NCBI GenBank assembly: GCA_001600415.1
Contig: BCJX01000002.1
Location: 3,427,165 to 3,491,164 of the forward strand
DNA from: Pascua guehoae
Lineage: Eukaryota > Basidiomycota > Tremellomycetes > Trichosporonales > Trichosporonaceae
Reading direction: 5' to 3'
DNA length: 64,000 nt
Translations under genes and position numbers: made by a program
Notes under the pieces: model-generated
What the model was told of the DNA's origin: nothing
What the model saw: only the letters and a program-made list of their open reading frames with translations
Database searches by the model: none
Shown here: piece by piece, positions 23,434-32,816 of the stretch
Layout: every line of letters begins with the position of its first letter
How positions within the stretch are numbered: the first letter of the stretch is position 1

Positions 23434-24440
23434 GTCGGCACGAAATATAGCGCAGAGCTGGTCTGTTTTGGGAGGGCGACAGTCGGGTCAACCCGATTTG
23501 GCAGAAGGTGGAGAGGTAGAAGAGGAACAAAGTTGAGGATCAGTGTACAGAGACGAGAGAGAGAAGCAGCACAATGATAGTGCGTGAAGGTCATTCATCC
23601 ATAATCTACCATGGGGGGGGACAGGAGGGCTGGCTGCCTTGGCTGGTTGGGCTGGCTGGGCTGGGTCGTCGTCACTGCCCCGCACACCAAATGTCCTTTG
23701 GTTTCGCACAAGCCCATCCCTCTGGCCTCTCTCATCCCATCATGTGGGCGGCCCACGGGGCTTGCTCCGCTCACGGCCACGGAACTCGCCATGGCGCCCA
23801 TGCACGCCATGGCACTGGGGCCCATGTCCCGGGAACCTTGGCCCGGTTATGCTCCGGACCGACGTACATTTGCCGAGGTGGACCTACCACGGCAACGCGG
23901 CAACCACACACTCTACACGCCCACACCCCACATGCCCCACAACCCATACCGTGCACACGCTACGCGAGGCACGCGAGCGGCGAGGAGATGAAAAAGAGCA
24001 GCCAGGAACGGAAATATTGTCCATCGTGGGAGAGTAGATAAGAATCACTCACCCACGTGTACATCATGCGAGTTGCTCGTGGCCCACAGCACTAGCTCTC
24101 CCACGGTTGGTAAAATGTCTCCCTGAGGGGGTGGCTGTGAATGTCGTCAGTGTGTGATGTGCGGTGAGGTGTGATGGATCAGACGGACACCGTTCTCTGC
24201 ACTCCGAGGTCAGTTGTTCCATTCCAGGCCGTTTCATATATCACAGAGTTACCGTTGTCACCTTCCTCACGATCACTACCACTCCTCTCCTCAACTCTCC
24301 TCCTTTCACGGTTGTCTCTTCGATCCTCCCTATCACCCAGCCGCTACTTGGATCATCTCCCTCACCAACCGTCACTTGCCACCCACGCACTCACACGACC
24401 ACTTGTGCCACGGCAAGGGCATCACAACACCTTCCTCAAA
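23434..24440. promoter_or_regulatory. Divergent upstream region of CAT2 and the E2 gene
   Basis: About 1 kb between divergent starts. It has simple CTGG/CCTTGG repeats near 23625-23670, ACACCCCAC-rich sequence near 23905-23950, and a CACGTG core within CCCACGTGT near 24052. No gene is supported; open frames are low-complexity. Confidence 0.5.
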
Positions 24441-27400
24441 ATGGCTGACGCTTCCCTGGGCCAGCTCATGGACATGGTGAGCGCCACACCACACGCAGTC
24501 ATTGTACTCTCTTACAGTTCCTTGGATTCGATGCTGACTCTTGTCTAGGGCATTCCCCGTGGGAGGGCCCGAGCCGCGCTGAGGCGTTCAAAAGGCGATG
24601 CTATGGCTGCAGCTGTGAGTTGCACATCTCGTTTCCCTCGTGTATTCATTCTCTGACGCGTGTGCTCTCCCACACGCTTCCTGCAACGTCGTCTTCATCA
24701 CAACAGGAACGTGTCTTTGCTGGCGAATTTGATGACATTCCCTCAGAGGACGAAGGCGAGGATGAGGTCATGGCCGCGGCGGCGCAGACTGGCCTGCAGG
24801 CAAGTACTAGCAGTCTTGTTGTGTGGTTGACAGCTGACGAGACAGACGCCGTTGAGTGACGGTGACGAGGCCATGGTCATGTCGGATCAAGAGTACATTG
24901 AATCTGACAGCGATGTGGCGTATGGTGAACATGAAGACGAGATTGACCTCGATGGTATGTGCAGTGTCACTCACTTTGGTCGCATGACTGACAACAACAA
25001 GACTTTGAGGCCGAGCCGCGTCTTCAGGACCCTTATGCCGGCGTCTTCTTCTCCAAGGATAGGAGGGAGCAGATTGTCGAAGGTGTCCCCGAGATCACAT
25101 TTGCCGAGGTTTGCAACCCTCCATCATTGCGTCGCGACGCACAGGACAAGACCAAACGGGTGCGGATTCTCAGCCTGCAAGAATGGATGAGCGGCTGTCC
25201 TGAAGGAGGTAAGCTGAGAGTGTTCAACCGCTTGTTATCTAACAGCGATAGGCGAGCAGAGCTTCCTCTTCAGCCTGTACAACTCGCTCTCTGAAGGCAC
25301 ACTCAAGTGCTCCAACCACTGTGGGCACGTGTACGAGCGCAAACTAGAGCACTTCTTCCCCCTCTTTGTGAGTGTCACATGCGGGGCGCAACTGACACGC
25401 AAGGATGATTTTTCGACATACGCGGCGCACCTGGCGGATCTTGTCCAGCCGCAGTGTCCGAAATGCCAAGGCGTTACCTGCTTTGCATGCGGCGAGAGGG
25501 TGGTCGCATCAAGGAATAGCTACAAAAAGAAGGCCCTCGATGGCGAGATTGCGTCGCTCTTCCACTGTCCCAATATTCAGGTGAGTGCAAGAGTGCCACG
25601 ACCAGTGTCACGACCGTATTAACCATCCTTAGGGGGCAATCCTCGGTGTTGGTGTTCACATGATCGAGCAAGCCTTTAGCAATACGCACACTCTGGACAC
25701 GCACACTCTGGACGCGGACGACTCTTCCACCCCTTCCAGTGTTTCCAACCCATCAAAGAAGCGCAAGACCTCGCCGTCATCCACGTCTACAATGAAGCTT
25801 ATCTCCAAGCTCATGAACGCCGCGCAAGAGAACAGCCAACCTCATGACAGCTTTTCTGACAGTGACGATGGAAAGGGAGCCGGTAGGGGTATCGGCTACA
25901 GTGGCGAGCTTAATGAAGATGTGAGCACGGTACGACAATCGGCGCTAATATACCCAGCGCTCTGGACAAATTGCTGTTCTGCAAGCCCGCGAAGCAAAAG
26001 ACATGAAGACGTCCACTCTCTTGTCTGAAATCCGCAGCTATCTTCCAGCCGTGCATCGCGGACTGACCAGCGACCTCATGGTCCACCCCACTGTCCTGGC
26101 CAACATCCGTCGGCGCAGTGGATTCGTCAATGATCTTCTGCGAAGTGACTCGCTCATGGAAATGTCGAATCGCAGCGTTCTCTACGATGCGCTCTTTGAC
26201 TGGCTCGAGGTTGGTTGACCAGAGTGACTTGGAGCTAATGACCAGATTGTGTCCAGCCACGAGGCCCTTGCGAGCATGCTCGGCATGCCTCAGATGCGCC
26301 CAATCAAGACTGAGCCTGGGCCGCAGCCAGACTCGTACATTGTGACCTATGCGGGGAGCGAGAGTCCGCGCGAACTGCTGGAAAGGGTTGTGATTGAGGC
26401 TACTGCTGCGCTCAAGGCATTCAAGGCCGTCGAGGCCCCTGTTGCCGAGATGGTTCTGGACCCCACCACTACGGCAGCACAGCATGCGGCCAACGCGGGC
26501 TCGGTGGTCGTGGTCACGGATGATCAGAATACTGAACTCAAGAGGTTCTGGTGAGCTCTTTGACTTTCTACCCATGCCTTTGTAGAACAAAACAAAATGA
26601 CTCACAACACAGCGAGCGTATTCTTTCGTCGCGAAAGACTATTGATCGCCTCCTGGTGGCGACCAAGGGCGAAGAGTTTGTCGAGCGCATGTATGAGACG
26701 CTTCCTCGGCTTCACCAGGGATCAGAGGACATTCTCAAGGATGTGGACGAGGCCAACATTGTCAAGATTTGTGAGTAAATGCTGGGGCTTGGGGCGGTTC
26801 TAACCAACAGATGAGGACTGGGCATCGCGCGTGCGCTTCCAGTACTGCGACATGACCAACCCTGCCGACAGTCAGGCCTACCTGCATGCGTATGACACGA
26901 GCATTCGCAAACTTGTTGGACAAGTGGGTGTTGAATTTTTTGCACTGCTAACGTGCAGGACCTGCCGAAGCGTTCCCTCGCGATCGCCAAGGAGCTTGCA
27001 ATCCTTACGACCAACCTGCCTGCCGCGTGGGACTCTACAGTCTTCCTTCGCGTCGACGAGTCGCGTGTCGACTGCATCAAGGCGCTCATTGTCGGTCCCA
27101 AGGACACGCCCTACGAGAATGGCTGCTTTGTCTTTGACATTTTCCTCCCAGGGGAGTATAACCAGCGCCCACCATATGTCAAGTCGATGACGACGAATGG
27201 TGGAAAGTATCGCTACAACCCGAATCTGTACAACGATGGAGTATGTCCCACGCCTGCAGCTGCTGCTGACCTGCACAGAAAGTGTGCCTTAGTCTTTTGG
27301 GGACATGGAGCGGTCCTGGGTGGGAGTCGGGCAAGTCGACGCTCCTGCAGGTTCTCATTTCTATCCAGAGCCTGATTCTGTGCGAGGAGCCGTACCTGAA

Positions 27401-27929
27401 TGAACCTGGCTGGGCGGAACAGGCTGGCGTGAGTGACAGCTCGGGCGTTTTGTCCTGTCCGAGTTGCTAACTTGCAGACTCCCCAGAGCAAGGCGTACTC
27501 TGCCAACGTGCGCCGTATGGTGTTGTTCGATGCGATGGCGAACAATCTCCGCAATCCACCCTATCCTTGTATGTGGAGACTCAGCGGCCACAACTGACCG
27601 GCCCAGTCGAGGACGTGATCAAGACCCACTTCAAGCTCAAGGCCAATGCCATCCGTGCCCAACTTGACCGGTACGTGTACTGCTCTTTTGTCGCGCTGAC
27701 GCCAAGGTGGGAGGCGCTCGATGACCAAAAGCCGACAGTGGGCGACACCTTCCTTGCTCCCCCACCCAATGCGAATGGGGCGGGCTCGAGCAACTCTGCG
27801 TTTGGCAGGGCTGCCGCCGAGGTCCGTAGCCTCCTGGACGAGGTTGCCGGTCCTGCAGCTCCCGTACACGGTAGCCCTGTGGCGCGTCGCAACCACACGC
27901 GCCATGTGAAGAAGAATGTCAAGGTGTGA
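24441..27929 (+). CDS. Multidomain ubiquitin-conjugating enzyme (UBA, Cys-rich module, E2)
   Basis: Seventeen exons join in frame to 909 aa: 24441-24476, 24549-24614, 24707-24799, 24846-24954, 25002-25208, 25252-25367, 25404-25580, 25633-25920, 25958-26209, 26246-26550, 26613-26770, 26811-26923, 26959-27240, 27279-27428, 27478-27568, 27607-27670, 27707-27929. Order: UBA-like helix bundle (residues ~4-47, [20 protein letters not shown]), acidic linker, Cys-rich segment (LKCSNHCGH, then C227-X2-C230-X4-C235-X2-C238 in [15 protein letters not shown]), a long helical middle, and a C-terminal E2 fold (~641-800) with [20 protein letters not shown] and catalytic Cys737. It resembles the large E2s (BIRC6/UBE2O/UBE2Z type). 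Intron 3 uses a GC donor (GCAAGT at 24800). The enzyme class is firm; the substrate is unknown. Confidence 0.88.
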
Positions 27930-28375
27930 GGGAGGTGTAAGGGTAAGGGATTGCGGGGGTTGGAGGTGTGAGGCACGTGTGAGGGTAAGGGATTACGGGG
28001 GTTGTAGGCGGGGCGAGTGGGAGGGTGAAGACGCGGACGGGAGACACGCCGTTGCAGCACCATTTTTCTGTGTATTAGTTAGCCGTCATGTCGTCTGTCA
28101 GTGTACACATTACCAGCATGGCATGCATGTCATTGACCCATTGTGCAGTGTTGTGGACAAAGCCTGCATTGATTGCGTCTTGTCGAGGGGAGACGTACGC
28201 ACGGACAGCGTTGCTAATCTGATACGTCAATCGCCCGAGGCCGAGCCAACATGGCGACACCCCCAACTCCGACTCGGCCTGTGACCAGTGACGAAATTGG
28301 ACCCATAAAGAGTGCAGTACTCAAAAGGTGGAGGTCTCATCTCGACCAAGTTCCACCCCATCTAACATTACCACC
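27930..28375. other. Intergenic region with a 32-nt direct duplication
   Basis: 446 nt between tandem genes. Two copies of a GGGTAAGGGATT-containing segment (27936-27967 and 27980-28011) differ at a few positions. The rest probably holds the next gene's promoter; no TATA box is clear. Confidence 0.6.
27936..28011. repeat. Imperfect 32-nt direct repeat, 44-nt period
   Basis: Both copies contain GTGTRAGGGTAAGGGATT followed by RCGGGGGTTG. G-rich on the plus strand, just after the E2 stop codon. Confidence 0.8.
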
Positions 28376-30582
28376 ATGCTGCGCCTCCCGGCCCTCGCGC
28401 GGCTCACCCGCCCGTATACCCACGCCCGCACGTACTCGACGCGCCGCACGCCGCTCAAAGTCGCCGTGATCGGCTCGGGCCCGTCGGGATTCTACACGGC
28501 CTCGCGCATCCTCCACCTCTTGCCCGCCTCGACTGTCGATGGCGCCCAGGCGACAGTGGACATGTACGAGCGCCTCCCCACGCCGTACGGGCTTGCGCGG
28601 TATGGTGTCGCGCCGGACCATCCAGAGGTCAAGGTGGGTCCGGGAGTGTGGGGTCGGGTGGTTGTGTTGCGCTCCTAGCGCGGTGGGGTGAAGGTTGGCG
28701 GTACGAGAGTACAGGAGGGTGATTCTCGAGCAGCAACATGCGCTGGCTCGGGGAACTGCGTTGTCCTGGCCTGTTTCCTGCTGGTTATTATCCTGCATGC
28801 GTGGTTGCCTCGTCTGCAAGACCAAGACCATCAGGATATCCCAGCGGGTGTGCCGGGTACAGTTCCGTCCACGGCAGATGTGTGGCAGATGAGTCTCTGT
28901 GATACGGCCGGCGGAGACGAGTCTCTGGACGGGCGGGTAGACGCGTCTGCAAAACAGGCGACAGCAGAGACGAGTCCCTGGAGACTGGACGACAGGGGCA
29001 AGGACGGGCGGCCAGAGAGACGAGCGACAGAAGGAGACGATGCCCGCGTCTCGAGTGATATCTCACTCTCGCTTCCGTGTGCATCTTGCCCGCTTTGCCA
29101 TTGACCCTCTGCCAAACATTGTCGTCTTTCCAGTGCCAGTTAATTGTCTCGGCCCTGCCAAGCTCACTTGTCACTGATGTGCAATCTCTCCCTGCCCACG
29201 CAGACCTTGCTCGTCGCTGCCGCCTTACCAGCGCAGACCTGCCGGTTGTATCCAAGCCCAGACTTTGCTAACCCAGGCAGAACGTGCAGCACAAATTCGA
29301 CGAGCTCACGACCGACCCGCGCTTTACATTCTTTGGCAACGTATCGATCGGCGAGCGCGACGGGGACGGGGACGCCAACGCGTCGCCGGCTGCGCACCTC
29401 CCGCACTACCACTACCCCCACGCGCTGCACGTTCCCTTGGCCGACCTGCTCCCGCACTACTCTGCCATCATCTTTGCGTACGGATCGTCGCGGTCCAACC
29501 CGCTGGCGTCTGTGCCCGGTTCGTCGGCGTCGGCGCACCCGGTCCCGGGCGTCTACCCCGCACTGGCGTTTGTAAACTGGTACAACGGGCACCCAGCGCA
29601 CGCGGGGCTCACGCCCGACCTGTCGCGCGTCGAGACGGTCGACATTGTGGGGCAAGGCAACGTCGCGCTCGACGTGGCGCGCATCCTGCTTGCGGATGTC
29701 GACTTCTTGCGCCCCTTTGACCTCCCCGAGCACGTCCTGCAGGTCCTGTCTGAATCGCGCGTGCGGCGGGTGCGTGCCGTGGGCCGCCGCGGCCCCGCCC
29801 AGGTCGCATTCAGCACAAAGGAGTTTCGCGAAATGGTAAACCTGCCTGGGATCTCGTACGCGGGCGTCGACGGGGACCTCATGGCGCAGGCGCAGGCGGT
29901 GACAAAGGGCAACCGCGCACGCACACGCCTGCTGGCCCTCATGGACAAGCGGGTATCCGGGGACGCGGGGTCGAAGGAGTTTTCGCTCGACTTTCTCAAG
30001 GCCCCCCGCGCCTTCCTCGCGGGCGGGGACGGGCACGTGAACCGCGTCGAGTGGGACGTGACGAGTCTCGAGTACGACGACGCCGGCAACGCGACGGCCC
30101 ACAAGACGGGCGCCGTCGCGACGTCGCACGCAGACATGGTCGTTGAGTCGGTAGGGTACCGCGCCGAGCCCCTCGGCGGCATCCTCCCCTTCAACACCAA
30201 GCGGGGCGTCATCCGCAACGCTGCGGGGCGCGTCACGGACGCAGACGGCGCGGCCCTCCCGGGCCTCTATGCGGCGGGGTGGGCGGCCCGCGGCCCCGTC
30301 GGCGTCATCGCCACCACGATGCAGGACGCGTTCGGCCTCGTCGACGCCGTCCTCGACGACTATGCCTCGGGCGCCATCACCCCCTCCCCCTCGGGCCCCC
30401 TCAGGCCCACCCCCGAACCCGGACGCCCCGACAGTGTTGAACAGGGACTAAGGGACGGCAAGGTCGTGGATATCGCCAAGTGGCACAAGATTGATGCCGC
30501 AGAGCGCGAGATGGGCAAGAAGACGGGCAGGCAAGAGAGGGAAAAGTTTAGGACCGTCGATGAGATGCTCGCCGTCTTGTAG
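28376..30582 (+). CDS. ARH1: Mitochondrial NADPH:adrenodoxin/ferredoxin reductase
   Basis: Exons 28376-28633 and 29281-30582 join in frame to 519 aa. The flavoenzyme passes electrons from NADPH to mitochondrial ferredoxin for Fe-S cluster and heme A synthesis. Seen: an Arg/Thr-rich presequence (residues 1-25), the FAD-binding [11 protein letters not shown] (G33-X-G35-P-X-G38), [20 protein letters not shown], the NADP site [18 protein letters not shown] (about 207-224), [17 protein letters not shown], and the C-terminal FAD/NADP block [20 protein letters not shown]. Length fits the family. The single intron is 647 nt, more than ten times the commonest size here, and interrupts the protein right after HPEVK, inside a conserved block (VK joined to NVQHKFDEL). 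The start has a good ACCATG context. Confidence 0.95.
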
Positions 30583-30634
30583 TCCCGTGGGGGAGGTGGA
30601 CATGGGGTGTAGACACGGGAGAGAGAGTGGGGGT

Positions 30635-30650
30635 GGGGGGGGGGGGGGGG
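30635..30650 (+). repeat. 16-nt poly-G run
   Basis: Uninterrupted G downstream of the reductase stop codon, preceded by further G-rich sequence. Confidence 0.9.
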
Positions 30651-31854
30651 TCGGTAGTTGGCCGTCGAGGGTCGGGGGTACCAGGGGGCGTAACGACGCG
30701 GGCGGGGTACGCCGCATACAGGATATTGGAAAGCAAAGAACACTGGCAGAAGACAAGACTCATGCATCGCATTGCCCACTCACCCCGCTGCTCGAGTGGC
30801 AGCTCGTCTGTCCTCCCCGCTGCTGTGCACCGCACCACCGTAACACCGTACCCTCCAACCTTTCTCACCTGCGGCAACGGCAGCTCTCACGCCCTCGCGC
30901 CAGTCCTCATTCACCTGTCATTCCCAAGTCTCAATAGGCTCGTCCTGGTCCTTGCACGGTACACGAAGACAGCCGTGCTCCTTGCTATCAGACTCCACTT
31001 TCCCTTCCATGCCCCGCTCTTAGCCAGAGTCCAGTGGCTGGTCTAGCCCCGACCCCACAAGGGGCAGATGGAACCACGCCCGCTGTACATGCACTACACA
31101 AAGCGCCGGCATCGAACACTGCGCAATACGTCCACGCCCTCGGCACGCACGCGTAAATGTCGCCGTGCAGGTGCGCAGTACAGGCGCACCGTATCGCACC
31201 CTCTGCCTTCTGCTGCTCGCCAGTGTACGTCGCTTATACCAAGACATACCCCGTCTCATTCCCGTCTCCCCGTCCATAGTGACTAGTCACGACGAGCTGG
31301 ACGTTGCCCAGTTCCATAAACGAAAAACGGCCGTTGGCGCCGTACAGGCTGTCCGGACAGCCATGACTGCCACATTAAGCAATATACCGGTACAGGGCGG
31401 GCAGGACATGTGTACTGTATGTGGGATACAGCACGACAAGCCGGAACCATCAGCGCTTGCCATGCCACTGCATTAGTCTAGAGTGTCCACAACTTGGACG
31501 ACAGAGCTCGATGTGGTGGTGTAGACTATTGGACGCACCTGTATACCCGTCTCTGCAGCGTGGATATCAAGCCTGGCTCGTTGACATGACATCGAGCAAG
31601 ATGTCGCCCACTGCCGGTCGACGGCGGGAGTGTACACGCGCTTCCCGGGGCACAAGTTCCTCGCATCACAGTACAGGACACTTTCACACCGTCCTCGCCA
31701 TTGACAGTGTGGCACGGTGGCATGTGAGTCATTCCGTTCCCCACATCTCCGAGATCACTCTGTCGTCTCCTCTCATCCATCTACCGAGGCCGTCGATACG
31801 TTTGGAGCACGAACCCAGCGCTGTGCGGTCCCAAAAAGCTAATGCCTGACGTTT

Positions 31855-31871
31855 GACAGGGTCGAACTGTC
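31855..31871 (-). ncRNA. Isolated T-arm/B-box-like hairpin
   Basis: On the minus strand, GACAG and CTGTC flank a 7-nt loop TTCGACC, a perfect tRNA T-arm shape; GTTCGACCC fits the RNA polymerase III B-box consensus. It lies about 125 nt downstream of the nearer A box. The following bases do not pair with either tRNA-like 5' end, so this is not a canonical tRNA. Confidence 0.45.
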
Positions 31872-31936
31872 CGTAGCCCGACCATGCAAAGCATGGTTCT
31901 CTTTCAGGGCAATTGCTCATTTCTTGACTAGAGTGT

Positions 31937-32009
31937 TTACGTGCCGACCTCATGCGTACCAGCTTTGCAACTGTTAAACATGCGCTCCAACCAACTGAGC
32001 TAAATCGCC
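31937..32009 (-). ncRNA. tRNA-like unit 2 (truncated, no own T arm)
   Basis: Starts GGCGATTTAGCTCAGTTGG, which contains a perfect A box and a D-arm-like GCTC...GAGC. CATGT and GCATG can form an anticodon-type stem around TTAAC and a putative 15-nt intron, followed by AGGTCGG. T arm and 3' acceptor strand are missing. Likely a tRNA-derived pseudogene or part of a longer Pol III unit. Confidence 0.5.
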
Positions 32010-32085
32010 TTGACAAGGCCGACCTCATGCGGAGCACTGTGTGCCAGTGTCAAGCATGCGCTCTAACCAACTGAGCTAAATTGCC
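32010..32085 (-). ncRNA. tRNA-like unit 1 (truncated, no own T arm)
   Basis: Starts GGCAATTTAGCTCAGTTGG with a perfect A box and GCTC...GAGC D arm. CATGC pairs with GCATG around TTGAC and an insert able to form the hairpin CACTG-GCACA-CAGTG, followed by AGGTCGG. The unit repeats with a 76-nt period, close to tRNA length, but lacks a standard T arm. Confidence 0.5.
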
Positions 32086-32482
32086 TGGACGGTGAGGGGG
32101 AAGTGTTGGAATACAACTCCAGCCGCTCAACAGCATCGATTACCCTTTTGCTATACGGTAAAAATCCCAACAGGAAGGAGGCCCGGGCCGGTCAGTGGCG
32201 TGGCTGTGAGACCCGTGAAGTGTGCAAGGAGACCAAGAGCCGCGGTGTAGGTGAACACAGTAGGTGCAGGTGCTCTGCTGGGGTTGAGACAATCATGTCG
32301 CAAGCGAATGGTGCAGAGTTGGTTGGTTGCTACTGTACATGGGAATTATAATACAACAAATAACCCGTCTCATTCCCAATCTCTCGTTCCGGCAGAAAAG
32401 GCTGGGGGCCAGAGCGTGGGCAGTGCTCTGGCCCCCCCGTACACGTGTAGCGCGTGTCGAGGAGCAATCTCGACGAACGGGA

Positions 32483-32575
32483 GACTGCAGAAAGATGTGG
32501 AATGGGTCCTCGAGTGGGGGGGATAGGCACAGGCGTTTGAGAACTACCCGTCTCGCCGCTCGTCTTTCTGCAGTC
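32483..32575. repeat. 13-nt perfect inverted repeat
   Basis: GACTGCAGAAAGA at 32483-32495 and its exact reverse complement at 32563-32575, separated by 67 nt. It lies downstream of the Zn2Cys6 gene; a transposon-footprint or hairpin origin is possible but unproven. Confidence 0.8.
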
Positions 32576-32816
32576 TGCGGTTAACCGGCGTGATGTTCAC
32601 GACTGGCTCTGGCTGACGAGATGGCATTGAAGATGACGTCGACTGGGCTCTGGTTTACGAGACACCATATGTGGAACGCATCCGGTGCTTGGCTCAATGG
32701 CCTCGGCGACTAGGCGCACAGGCCTCATCTCCATGCTCAACGACCAGAGCACTGCCCATGTCTTTCGAGATGACGGCTCGCACACAGCTACACGGCTCAA
32801 GCCCCACACCTTCCGA

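Larger units (their letters stand above)
30583..32816. other. 2.2-kb gene-poor region with tRNA-like units
   Basis: No protein gene is supported on either strand; frames are short and lack neighbour-like codon use. It holds a G run (30635-30650), tandem tRNA-like units (31855-32085) and a 13-nt inverted repeat (32483-32575), all listed separately. Confidence 0.6.

Noticed and set aside
28688..29104. 138-codon frame between the two ARH1 exons
   Set aside because: It lies within the intron that joins two conserved reductase segments in frame; no motif or codon bias supports it.
30583..32816. Intact transposable element
   Set aside because: No transposase, reverse transcriptase or long terminal repeats are visible; only short inverted and tRNA-like repeats.
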